Positions 1-9,344 of a stretch of DNA of 64,000 bases are shown one piece after another (the first letter of the stretch is position 1; every line of letters starts with the position of its first letter). The stretch is from assembly GCA_021821465.1 (NCBI GenBank), contig JAKACM010000007.1, forward strand, positions 1-64,000, in the 5' to 3' direction. The position numbers and the translations under genes are program-made. The stretch is from Bacillota bacterium (lineage in GTDB: Bacteria > Bacillota > Sulfobacillia > Sulfobacillales > Sulfobacillaceae). Under the pieces are notes generated by a model that was not told where the DNA came from, did no database searches, and saw only the letters and a program-made list of their open reading frames with translations.

Positions 1-2
1 CA

Positions 3-371
3 GGAGTAAACCTCAAACGACACAGTGTAGGAGTCTATGCACTCGCTGGATTAGGCGCCGGCATGGCGGGATTTCTTTCCATGGCCCACTTCCAGACGGC
101 ATCCCCAGTAGCCGGAAGCGACTATCTGTTAATCGCTGTGGCCGCGGTCATCATCGGCGGTACCCCGTTGACGGGTGGGGAAGGCAGCATCTGGGGCACG
201 GTTGTCGGGGCGTTAATTATCAGTGTTCTTGAGAATGGGTTCGTGATGCTAAATGTTTCTGCATTTTGGCAACTGGTAGCGGTCGGTCTCACCACCATTC
301 TCGCGGTCTACTTTGACGAAATCCAAAGGCACTTCCGAATCGCCCAGGCTGCACGGCGCGACGCCGCATAG
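3..371 (+). CDS. Sugar ABC transporter permease (RbsC-like), C-terminal part; gene starts before the window
   Basis: Frame is open from base 3 (GVNLKRHSVGVYALAGLGAGMAGFLSMA...), with RbsC/BPD_transp_2-like motifs GAGMAG and GGTPLTGGEGSIWGTVVGALII. Confidence 0.85.
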   Translation, partial: GVNLKRHSVGVYALAGLGAGMAGFLSMAHFQTASPVAGSDYLLIAVAAVIIGGTPLTGGEGSIWGTVVGALIISVLENGFVMLNVSAFWQLVAVGLTTILAVYFDEIQRHFRIAQAARRDAA

Positions 372-483
372 GCCATGACTTGTACGGCTTTCAACGCGCC
401 CATGAATATATGGACGAATGGATGCCCGTAAGCCATATTGATGTGCGATAGGTCCAAGTTTAGCAAATAGAGGAGGTATACCA

Positions 484-1338
484 ATGCCTAACCATTTGCG
501 CAATTTGTCAGAAGTCACTCCATTGGTTGATGGCCTAGATCATCCTGAATGCGTCACGATCAGTCCTCAAGGATGGCTGTGGGCCGGCGGTGAAGCAGGA
601 CAAATTTATAAAATCAACCCGCAGGACGGGTCCTACACAATTGTGGGCAATACCGGCGGATTTGTCTTAGGAGTCTCTTGCGACGGGCAGGGTCGCCTAT
701 GGTGTTGTGACGCAGCAAGGCATGCCGTGATTGTGATGGATGAAGACACCGGTCACATCTTGCACGTCATTGAATCAGTGGGCAATATCCGTTTGGAGAA
801 CCCTAACTTCGCGGTATTCGACGCTAAAGGTTGGCTTTACATAACAGATTCAGGACATTTCGGCCAGAACGATGGTTTTTTATTTGCTGTGCCGCCCGAT
901 GGAAACCCTGTCCTCGTCGATGATCGCTGTCGTTTTTTCCCGAACGGGATGGCGCTGTCGCCGGATGGTTTGTCGCTATATATCGTTGAAAGCACTCGCC
1001 CTGCCATATCCAGGTTGAATTTAGCCACAAAGCAATACCGCATTGAGGCCGAGTTGCCGGGTACCGTCCCAGATGGTCTAGCGGTGGACCAATCCGGAAC
1101 GATCTATGTCGGTTGTTACCGGCCCGATGCAATTTTGCGCATTCGTGATAATAACATTCAAACATGGCTTAATGATCCCCAAGGAGTAACATTGGCAGCC
1201 CCGACGAATCTATGTTTCGGTGGTCCTAATCGATCTACGCTGTATATTGCATCTCTAGGGCGATGGCACATCGGATCGATCCAAATGGATACCCCAGGGG
1301 TTGCACTAATATATCCCAGCAATGGTACTATCATATAA
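484..1338 (+). CDS. SMP-30/gluconolactonase/LRE-like beta-propeller protein
   Basis: 284-aa ORF with AGGgGGTAT RBS; FPNGMALSPDGLSLYIVES and PDGLAVDQSGTIYVGCYRP motifs. Confidence 0.8.
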   Translation: MPNHLRNLSEVTPLVDGLDHPECVTISPQGWLWAGGEAGQIYKINPQDGSYTIVGNTGGFVLGVSCDGQGRLWCCDAARHAVIVMDEDTGHILHVIESVGNIRLENPNFAVFDAKGWLYITDSGHFGQNDGFLFAVPPDGNPVLVDDRCRFFPNGMALSPDGLSLYIVESTRPAISRLNLATKQYRIEAELPGTVPDGLAVDQSGTIYVGCYRPDAILRIRDNNIQTWLNDPQGVTLAAPTNLCFGGPNRSTLYIASLGRWHIGSIQMDTPGVALIYPSNGTII

Positions 1339-1357
1339 GAAGGAGGAATCCAGAAGA

Positions 1358-2065
1358 TTGAAAAAGGTCGAGCAACAAGGACTATCCGACGTAGTTTACG
1401 ATGAGTTAAGGCATGCAATTTTTACCGGAGAACTCTCGTTAGGATGTCGACTCAATATCCATGATCTCGCGGAAGAATTAAGCGTTAGCTCGTCCCCTAT
1501 CATGGTAGCGGTGCGACGTTTATCGCAAGAAGGACTTGTGACGATCAAATCACGTGTCGGGAGTTTCGTCGCAGAAATGTCCCAATCACAGATCCAAATG
1601 CGAATGGAGGTACGCGAAATGATGGAGTCCTTCGCTATTGAAAAATTCCATCCCTCCGGTGACATCATCGCCCGTCTTGAAAATTCTGTGGCCCGAATGA
1701 ACGAGATACACTCCGTCGATTCCCCTAGCTCTTATTGGGAATTTAATGAGCTCGACGCCGAGTTCCACGAGACACTCATATCCACGTTGGATAACTCTCT
1801 CATGAAAGATATTTATCGGCAATTGCATTTTCACTTTTGGATGGGGCGATTAATTCTCACCGAAGAAGGCCAAATGCCGAAATGGAAAGCCAGCCGGGGT
1901 GATCATGACATGATTTTGGATGCATTTAAAAATGACAATATTGCACTGGCAACAGAAGTTCTCAGTCAACATTTACGAGCTACAAGACTACTCATTGAAT
2001 CTTATAACGATCCAAGCGACGGCCGGCAGGATGCTCCGTCAAATACTAGTGTTAAGTTAACATAG
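1358..2065 (+). CDS. GntR-family transcriptional regulator (FadR/FCD type)
   Basis: ORF 1322-2065; AAGGAGG precedes TTG at 1358; N-terminal wHTH LSDVVYDELRHAIFTGELSLGCRLNIHDLAEELSVSSSPI plus FCD-like C-terminus. Confidence 0.8.
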   Translation: MKKVEQQGLSDVVYDELRHAIFTGELSLGCRLNIHDLAEELSVSSSPIMVAVRRLSQEGLVTIKSRVGSFVAEMSQSQIQMRMEVREMMESFAIEKFHPSGDIIARLENSVARMNEIHSVDSPSSYWEFNELDAEFHETLISTLDNSLMKDIYRQLHFHFWMGRLILTEEGQMPKWKASRGDHDMILDAFKNDNIALATEVLSQHLRATRLLIESYNDPSDGRQDAPSNTSVKLT

Positions 2066-2583
2066 GTGCAGTAAAGTTCGTTAGCGATGGCGCTTTGCAT
2101 GACCACCGCGACGACCAAAATATGCCGTTGGGTTTACCACAGCCGCTTTAAACCAGTTGGTACATAAACCGGCACACCCCTAGTTTGTATTGCGCATTGC
2201 GATCGGCCACGGCCTGTTGAATCCATGTAATATGGTTCGCAACGGCCAAGTCCCACGCTTGTCAATCACCACGTGGTAGAGGCCAAAAACCACATCAGCA
2301 ACGGCACCTTGGACCAACGGAACACTGCCCCGGCGGTCCTGTCGATGGCTAAGTCACGCCTTGGATGCCAACAAAGGGGGCAACCACACCCGTGCCCCCA
2401 GCAAATGACAGTCCGTGACACTACTGAATTCCTTCCGCCATTCGATTAAAGTCATGGCGGCGCGGCATCTCCTCTCCACTTTGGTTCCGTTTTTTTGTTC
2501 ATTTTTATAAGAACTTCCTCCGCCGGTGGAGTTTTTCGGAGTTACCTGCCCAAGGCATTTTCTTTTCAAGCAAAGGCATAAAG

Positions 2584-3453
2584 TTAGGACTTTCTTTGGG
2601 TCGTTGCGGGTTCATCCCCGACCCAAGAGGGCAAATCATTGCCTTCCCCGGGGACTGTAACGGCGAATCCCCCCAAAGAACCGTCACCATAGGTCCTGGG
2701 CCAGCTTCGCTCACTTCTTCGGAAAGCTGTGGGCCGCAATACAGCCATAGGGGTTCTTTGTGCCCCCTGACCCATCGGATTGTCGCGCAAGAGGTCCACC
2801 ACCAAATTCTTGTCTACAAAGTTAGATCCGGCCAGAACTTCGGCCCCAATATCATTGACATCGACAATAGCTACCCCCGCACCAAATACCTTTGATAACT
2901 GGTTCGCCAACTTTTTGCCTGAGCGAGGCGCCAACACGATGTACTGATCATAGGGGGGGATCGTCGTGGGTCCGGGACCGTCAATCGAAGCCACCCGTCT
3001 CCCGGCTATTCGATAAAAATCCCCTGAGCGTCCAAAAATTCGGTCGCAAGCCCCAATTCCTGCGGCTAAAACTATTCTAGGCAGGCCCACCTCACGTATG
3101 GCCATTTCCATGGTTTCAGGGCGCCTAAGACCTAAACCATAACCAAGCTGTCGAACGTAACGTGACAAGAATCGCGCACTCCACCCGGCCTTGACATGAC
3201 TCAAGGGTATCGCCCGCCCTTCCGATATAGCCACAACCTTTTCTCCAAGAACGATGATATCCTCAGCCCTAACCTTGTTTTGAAAATAAGGAAGAAGAGT
3301 GCGGGTCAAATTCTCGCCGGGCTGTATCAAGTGGGTACGGATTACATACCTCAAATATCGTTTGTTTCCAATCTCCTTAACAGGTTTTTCTATCCATGTC
3401 CCATTACCATGGTCATCGGGAGGTACATCCGGATAAATTGGACTATCAGCCAT
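2584..3453 (-). CDS. Coenzyme F420-0:L-glutamate ligase (CofE-like) domain protein
   Basis: 289 aa; LGEKVVAISEGRAIPLSHVKAGWSARFLSRYV and VVDLLRDNPMGQGAQRTPMAVLRP resemble the CofE fold family. Confidence 0.65.
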   Translation of the reverse strand: MADSPIYPDVPPDDHGNGTWIEKPVKEIGNKRYLRYVIRTHLIQPGENLTRTLLPYFQNKVRAEDIIVLGEKVVAISEGRAIPLSHVKAGWSARFLSRYVRQLGYGLGLRRPETMEMAIREVGLPRIVLAAGIGACDRIFGRSGDFYRIAGRRVASIDGPGPTTIPPYDQYIVLAPRSGKKLANQLSKVFGAGVAIVDVNDIGAEVLAGSNFVDKNLVVDLLRDNPMGQGAQRTPMAVLRPTAFRRSERSWPRTYGDGSLGGFAVTVPGEGNDLPSWVGDEPATTQRKS

Positions 3454-3622
3454 CGTGTCTCTCCTCCATCACTCTAGTCATCCATTGCTTAAGGTATGAC
3501 GGTGACAAGATGAGAGACACTCCGGTTGTGATCTAACTTTTTACCATACAGGCAAGAATTTAGCATGCCTGGCAATAATAGCCATAACCAATGTGTGATA
3601 ATGCCTACCGGATTCTTTGCCG

Positions 3623-4528
3623 TTAACCAGGATAATTGGCCAACAATTCATGGATTTTTTCACTAAGAATCATGGCTTCATGATAGGACTGTTGCCACAC
3701 ATTGCGGCCGAAAATCAAACCTGTCGCCCCGCAATCCATGCACATGCGTGCTTTTTCCAAGGCGCTTCCAGACGACCCTTTTTCGCCACCGGCAAAAATG
3801 ACCAAAGAACGTCCCGCAGAACGAATAATTTGTTGCAGCGCCGATTCCACGGTCCATTCCCGGTGATATGCCTTAGGAGTATGCGAAAGTTTGGCAGAGT
3901 CAATCTTCGGAACATTAATCTTTATCACATCGGCTCCCAGTTCCTGAGCAACACGCGCCGCATAATCAATGGCATACAGAGAATCTCGTCCGCCTTTTGC
4001 CTCGATGGCGGCTCCCCTGGGGTAGCTCCAAACCACGACGGGCAGTCCGTAACGATCCGCTTCTTCCCGGACCAAACGGAATTGCTTAAAGTCTTCATCC
4101 TGTCGAGAAGAGCCCACGTACAACGTATAACCGACGGCATCGGCTCCTAAGCGTACGGCATCTTCTACCGTGGCATTAAGCGGAGACAAAGGTTCGTCAT
4201 CGGAGGGAATCTCCGTTTTCCCATTGAGTTTTAAGATAAGGGGGACTTGTCCAGCATAATCCCCATAATATTTCTCTGCCAGTCCAAATTGACAAGCAAT
4301 GGCCGAAAAATGACCATCCAAGGCAACACGAAATTGGAATGAAGGATCCTGGCTTTCGGGAGCCTCCAAAAAGTCTCGCGGCCCATGCTCCAACCCTTGA
4401 TCAATGGGCAAGATCATAAGCGTGCCATTGCCGGGACCACTCCCGTATAGCAAACGGTACAAACGGGCTTTTTTACCCGTGCTCAGATTTAGTTGATCAA
4501 GATGCGCACGAATTTCCTGATTAGCCAT
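3623..4528 (-). CDS. Class I (DhnA-type) fructose-bisphosphate aldolase
   Basis: 301 aa; LPIDQGLEHGPRDF, GADAVGYTLYVGSSRQDED, DVIKINVPK and AGGEKGSSG motifs. Confidence 0.85.
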   Translation of the reverse strand: MANQEIRAHLDQLNLSTGKKARLYRLLYGSGPGNGTLMILPIDQGLEHGPRDFLEAPESQDPSFQFRVALDGHFSAIACQFGLAEKYYGDYAGQVPLILKLNGKTEIPSDDEPLSPLNATVEDAVRLGADAVGYTLYVGSSRQDEDFKQFRLVREEADRYGLPVVVWSYPRGAAIEAKGGRDSLYAIDYAARVAQELGADVIKINVPKIDSAKLSHTPKAYHREWTVESALQQIIRSAGRSLVIFAGGEKGSSGSALEKARMCMDCGATGLIFGRNVWQQSYHEAMILSEKIHELLANYPG

Positions 4529-4808
4529 AGTATCCTTTCATCCCTTTCCTGTTTTTGCTAATTGTCTCTATCTTTTCTCTTATGATACCAAAGCCACACG
4601 TGAAAACGAAATTACCTGGCTTGTCTAAAATGCCTAAAAGAGAAAAAAGACTGGATGCTCATTTCAAGCTATTCTCGTATCGTGGGGCAGTCACGGCAAA
4701 ATTAATCGAGGAGGTAGCGGTGGATATTTCGATATTCGGAGTATGCCATCCCTCTTTTCCGTTGGTTAGAATGAGAATCAAAGTGGGAAAGGAGGAGAAA
4801 AAACCACC

Positions 4809-5099
4809 GACACCATAGGCATTTCAAATCAAGCGATTAGCACGGCAATCCGGCAGGCCTTTCCGGATGCCAAGAATCCCTTGCCTTTAATGGCTCTACC
4901 CAGTGAGATCTATGGGCAACAATTTCAATGTGTCCAAATTGGTACCCAGCAGATGGCCATCCCTCATGTTGGCGCACGATATCCTCAGGATGGCGAACGG
5001 GTTTCTCAGGGTATTGATCCCCAACTGTTTATTACATGGAAGGGACATCCAAATCCGGATTCTTGTGGCCGTTTACTGGATTTCGCAAGCCGTCTTTAG
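4809..5099 (+). pseudogene. N-terminal fragment of an unrecognised protein family, diverged paralog of 7027-7686
   Basis: Frame reads ISNQAISTAIRQAFPDAKN...VSQGIDPQLFITWKGH; compare 7027-7686 ILQKQAIATAFRTVFPDAPS...VTKGVDPYLFILREGH; no ATG at the expected start. Confidence 0.5.
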
Positions 5100-5245
5100 T
5101 CACGGACGGTATTTGTGGGGTCCCGACAAGAATTTTTCCACCATTCTCGCCGGGGGAGTGTTAACAGGTTCATACCTCACGGTTCTGATCGGGATCCAGA
5201 TCGAATTCGTGCGGGAACAGTTGACGTTTACGGGGGAGGATTCCC

Positions 5246-6653
5246 CATACGCGCTAACTTAAGGGGAGGTATCGTACTGAAGACGTCGTTTCCGGGGTCG
5301 TTCATGGAGATGTCGTTTCCCATGTTGAGTGGGTCGCCTCCAGTCCTGGATATCGAGAAAGCCTGGCACGAGTTGGCAGAGGTCATTCCCGATGAGTGGG
5401 GTATAGCGCCAAACGGCGCGGGATATCGGCGCGGACGGGATATCCATAGGGAAAAAAAGAGCCGTCCGGGTTCTGGAAAGCATCGACGAGGAGAGCCCCG
5501 AGGACTTTGGCTAATAGGTAGGTTTGTGCCAGTTTCGGATCGAATGCCTGCAAATGATCGAGATGGAGGAGACTTTTGAGGCGCTTGAAGGCACACGCGA
5601 TTTGCCAGCGCAAGCGGTACCGATCCAGAATGTCGGTCGCGGACCCAGGCCGTTTCGGGTCAGGGGGTCACAATCAATACATAATCGGCCGCGTCCAACG
5701 TCTTGGCTGACACGGTGTGGCCATGACGACGCGCCGTTTGACGAGCTTGACGGCGACTTGCTGCCGCGGCCTCCGGGGATTTGCGGATCGCCACAACGCG
5801 GAGCCGCAAGGGTGGGCTTTGGCGAGTCGGGCGAATTTGCACCCACCATTGTCCGGGGGTCGTGTCCGTCAGCGTCCGCACGGCTTCCAGAACATCCCAT
5901 GGGTCTCCCTCCAATGTTTCCCAGCGTAAAGCATTCCATCCAAACCGGGCAATCACATGCGCCTGCCGATCGACGATCCAGGCCAACGCCGAGGCTTTCG
6001 CGTCATTCCGATCACTCAAGACGACATCATTGCGCTGCCAAGGCAATCGGGTTAAGGATTCCCCTCCGTGCTGATCCGTGAGGTCGAGTCCTTCCCACCG
6101 TTTTTCTGCCCAATTCCATGGGGCATGGAGGCGCCAGGTCGTCCCGGGACTCCCGGGTTCTTGAATCGTCGTACTGTCGGTCAAGACGAGGCGAAAGGGA
6201 AAGGTCCGCGGTGTCTCCAGACCCCGTTCCACAAACCCACGGTCCACTCAATGTCCCCACCACGCCTCGGCGTGGCGTAACCGTTTCAAGACGGCCACAT
6301 TGGACAGACTTCCGAGACCCGTCCGTTCGGCCCCACTCGCCACGGTGCGCAAAGACCAATCATTCCCGGCATACGCGAAGATAAGGCGTAACAGAGCTTC
6401 GGCGCTCTGAATGGCCCGCCGGCGCATGATCGCATGCTGCTCCCAGGCCGCATCTTGCCAACCTTTCGGCAAAAAATGCAACAAAAATGCCCAGCTTTCC
6501 TCCCACACGGTCTTTGAAGACTTCACCACCATATCCTCCTCGTGCCTAAACTGTTCCTCTTTCGATCACTGCGGGATATCTGGGAAAAGTCCTTTACGTT
6601 TCGAAAAATTTTTTTAAGTTTATTTTATAGGGTCAGCTAAGTTAGCGCGTATG
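5246..6653 (-). mobile_element. IS4-like insertion sequence, 1408 bp, 16-bp terminal inverted repeats, 11-bp target duplication
   Basis: CATACGCGCTAACTTA at 5246-5261 and its reverse complement TAAGTTAGCGCGTATG at 6638-6653; GGAGGATTCCC at 5235-5245 and 6654-6664. Confidence 0.85.
5259..6532 (-). pseudogene. DDE transposase (IS4-like), broken by an in-frame TGA and at least two frameshifts
   Basis: Fragments in order: 6532-6248 (...HAEAWWGH*), 6247-5660 (LVLTDSTTIQEPG...DAADYVLIVTP*), 5613-5383 frame (DILDRYRLRWQIACAFKRLKSLL), 5483-5259 frame (HLHERPRKRRLQ). Confidence 0.8.
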
Positions 6654-6972
6654 GGAGGATTCCCCCATGGCCCCTCTGCTCTTGTCCGTCATGGGAGCTT
6701 TTGCGGAATTTGAACGGGCTCTGATGCGGGAACGGAAACGGGAAGGCATTGCCTTAGCCAAAAAGCAGGGGGTATACAAAGGCCGCCAACCCGCCTTGCA
6801 GCCGGCTCAAGTCGCGGAACTGCGGCAAAAAGCCCAAGCGGGGGCCAAGAAAGCCGTATTAGCCCGCGAGTATGGCATCAGCCGGGAGACGGTGTATCAA
6901 TATCTCAGACGTTGACTATGGCGAATGTCTGCATGTCTGAGCTCACGACGTTTTAAGCCATAAAATGGATCG

Positions 6973-7010
6973 GTTATCGAGGTTTTTCGTTCCATTACTA
7001 CTGATACCCC
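6973..7010 (-). repeat. Tn3-type 38-bp terminal inverted repeat (outer end at 7010)
   Basis: Reverse complement is GGGGTATCAGTAGTAATGGAACGAAAAACCTCGATAAC; matches 10142-10179 at 36/38 positions; lies 57 bp after the resolvase stop. Confidence 0.85.
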
Positions 7011-7026
7011 TAAAAGGAGAAGAATC

Positions 7027-7686
7027 ATGGATTATGTCATCTTACAAAAGCAGGCCATTGCGACTGCATTTCGTACGGTCTTTCCGGATGCACCCTCAGA
7101 TTGGCCTCTTGTCGAGCTTCCCGATGATGGGGGCGACCGCAATGTTCAGATGATCCAATGTGGAAGTGACTGGCGGTGTGCGATTCCGCACGCGCAAGCC
7201 TATGCGGAACGTCGATCGTCTTCATTCCGGGGGCGAAAATTTCATGTGGATCAATGGGAGGAAAATGGGTGGGGGGTTACGAAAGGAGTGGACCCTTATT
7301 TGTTCATTTTACGGGAAGGGCATATGCATCGCTTGTATTATGCGTTTTATCGGGTCATTCCGTTGCATGCGTCCAGTGGAATGAATGAGGAGTGGAAGAT
7401 TTGGGTGGAAGACGGGGAGTTGCTTGTGCATCTGTGGCCTTTGCGTGATCCCTTACATCCCTCCGTCATTCCGCCGTTACCAACGAGACCCTTAGTGGTA
7501 GTCGGTACCGATGCAGGCTTATGGCTGGGGCGGGCCTGGAGTCGGGGAACGACCCATCCGCACACGGTGTGGGATCTCTTGGAGAATGCGCTGAACACGA
7601 TGATGGATTACGAGATGGAGCAGCCCCCACTACCTATCGTGGTGCCAGGATTGACTATTCAGGGCCGCCAAGCGGTGATCCTTTAG
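7027..7686 (+). CDS. Hypothetical protein, 219 aa, intact member of the island-specific family
   Basis: AAAAGGAGAAGAATCATG start context; open over 219 codons; similar segments at 4809-5099 and about 10288-10401. Confidence 0.75.
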   Translation: MDYVILQKQAIATAFRTVFPDAPSDWPLVELPDDGGDRNVQMIQCGSDWRCAIPHAQAYAERRSSSFRGRKFHVDQWEENGWGVTKGVDPYLFILREGHMHRLYYAFYRVIPLHASSGMNEEWKIWVEDGELLVHLWPLRDPLHPSVIPPLPTRPLVVVGTDAGLWLGRAWSRGTTHPHTVWDLLENALNTMMDYEMEQPPLPIVVPGLTIQGRQAVIL

Positions 7687-7777
7687 TGTAAGACCGACGA
7701 CAGGCGTCCTGCAGTCGTCGGTCAATGGTCGAAAATCTCGTATGGGAATAGGCTTTTATCCATCGGCCTTGTTCGTA

Positions 7778-8565
7778 TTACTCTAATTTTTGAGCATAAA
7801 GTCCTACGTTTACCCACCAGGGATTGATGGATTCCTCGCGTCCGTGCCAAAGTTTTCTCGTGTAATTGCCGGCAACCGGATAACCCGTTTTGACGTAGCC
7901 ATTCCAAATACCCGAGTTGGTGTTGCCTACGAAAATTCCTTCTGTCACCTTCCAACTCATAAATGGGACTGTCGTCGTAAATGTTTTGAAGTACTCCGTA
8001 CTCCGATAGGCGTATTCAATACCACTAAATTGGTGAACTGTAATCTCTACGGCGGTTTGCTCCACTGTAAGGTTCTTCCAGTTATGCCAATAGAGCATAT
8101 GCTGCCAGCCAAGTGTTTGGCTACCGTCGCTTAGCGTGACATAGCGGCCATCGCCCCATACGCGCCAAATTACATCACCGAGAGATGGAGTTGTCGATGC
8201 TTGGATGGTCGAAAGAGAGGGGAGAAGAGGAAGGACCGGTGCGGTCGATGTTCTGGTCAATCCGTATTGATTATCATATTGCTGAATCGCGGTTATAACA
8301 TAAGCTACCTGGCTAGGGGACAGTCCGTGTTGAGCTAACGCTGCGGTGCTGACGACACGTAGCCAGAGTCGGTATTAATATGTTCAGTGGCACGGGCGAC
8401 TTGTGCCGCTTGAGTGCGTTGGGCGGCAGTCAAAGATGGTAGAACCATCGTGGATGTTTGGGCGAGTGCAGGACTAGAAGCTATTAGAGGACCTCCAATA
8501 AATGCTACAGAGGCAAGCACTCCAATCCCTAATTTCCCCTTATGTTGCAATAAATCGACTGACAA
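7778..8565 (-). pseudogene. Exported hypothetical protein, frameshifted
   Basis: Signal peptide ORF 8565-8335 (MSVDLLQHKGKLGIGVLASVAFIGGPLIASSPALAQ) continues in another frame as STAALAQHGLSPSQVAYVITAIQQYDNQYGLTRTSTAP... into ORF 8260-7778. Confidence 0.65.
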
Positions 8566-8652
8566 TAAAATCTCTCCCTTACCCTTACATGTTTTTACTC
8601 ACTAAGAGTTCGGGGGAAAATCACGCACTCCTGTTTTAGTTAGCGAAAAGAT

Positions 8653-8690
8653 GGGGTATCAGTAGTAATGGAACAGCAAACCGGAATAAG
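8653..8690 (+). repeat. Tn3-type 38-bp terminal inverted repeat (outer end at 8653)
   Basis: GGGGTATCAGTAGTAATGGAACAGCAAACCGGAATAAG; first 22 bp identical to the other two copies and ends in TAAG. Confidence 0.75.
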
Positions 8691-8910
8691 AATTCACAGG
8701 TATTCCAGATGGGGTAGTTTGACGAAAACCCCGCAATGTCCATGAGGGGTCCCGCCCACAAAACGCGGATTTCCCCCGGTATAATTGGTCAAATATGGCA
8801 GGTCATCAGTGGCAGTGGACATAAACCTTGTTTTTTGGATGTCACCACAGAACAGAGAATAAACACGGTGCGTTGCAGGGATAAACCGAATGGGATACAC
8901 TCAAACTAGA

Positions 8911-8939
8911 AAGGCCCCCCGCGGCAAACAGGGGGCCGG
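8911..8939 (-). terminator. Rho-independent terminator-like hairpin downstream of the 26-aa ORF
   Basis: GGCCCCC...GGGGGCC inverted repeat; minus strand continues into TTTCTAG. Confidence 0.6.
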
Positions 8940-8949
8940 TGAGGGACTG

Positions 8950-9030
8950 TTATCGACGGTTGCGTCGTTTCCAGAGCCAGAGCAGATAGAGGCCTAGACC
9001 ACTAACCGAGACCGTAATCTGAATGTGCAT
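8950..9030 (-). CDS. Small hydrophobic peptide, 26 aa (MHIQITVSVSGLGLYLLWLWKRRNRR)
   Basis: AAAGGAGGTGAGGGCGG immediately before ATG; single hydrophobic segment with basic tail; hairpin downstream. Confidence 0.55.
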   Translation of the reverse strand: MHIQITVSVSGLGLYLLWLWKRRNRR

Positions 9031-9243
9031 CCGCCCTCACCTCCTTTCTAGGAGGTCGCGCTGGGCGAACCCTCACCGCTATTCTACCAGCTTGTCCTTG
9101 CGGGCAGGCTGGTCTTTTGTGGGCAGGCATTCTTTTCCCCTGTAGCGGCTTCAAATACCCCTTTAGCGTGTGGTTCATTGCAATATGCAACTCTGCGAGG
9201 CACAATGGACATGACTACCATGAGCACAAGCGAAACTTGAGCG

Positions 9244-9324
9244 GATGAGCGCGCCACGCCTAAAACGCTCTCTACATAAGGATGATATAAGCGTGGCGCT
9301 TATGTAAACAATTCGGCGCTCATC
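9244..9324. promoter_or_regulatory. Cluster of nested inverted repeats upstream of the MerR-like gene
   Basis: GATGAGCGC (9244-9252)/GCGCTCATC (9316-9324); GCGCCACGC (9251-9259)/GCGTGGCGC (9291-9299); TACATAAG (9273-9280)/CTTATGTA (9299-9306). Confidence 0.55.
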
Positions 9325-9344
9325 TGAGCGAAAGAGGTTCTACT

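Larger units (their letters stand above)
5157..6915 (+). pseudogene. Tn3-type resolvase (serine recombinase), N-terminus missing, split by an IS at 5246-6653
   Basis: GIQIEFVREQLTFTGEDSP (ends about 5246) joins across the IS to MAPLLLSVMGAFAEFERALMRERKREGIALAKKQG...RETVYQYLRR (6667-6915). Confidence 0.85.

Noticed and set aside
824-1165. Many antisense ORFs in the track (this one and others opposite polA, glnA and the his genes)
   Set aside because: They lie opposite well-supported genes, have no RBS or motifs, and are consistent with chance open frames.
2070-2580. Short ORF fragments on both strands that might be a degraded transposase
   Set aside because: No frame showed a motif I could assign; treated as unassigned intergenic sequence.
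8694-8900. 68-aa minus-strand ORF ending 4 bp from the 8653 IR
   Set aside because: Could be a truncated cargo gene, but there is no recognised motif and the start is arbitrary.
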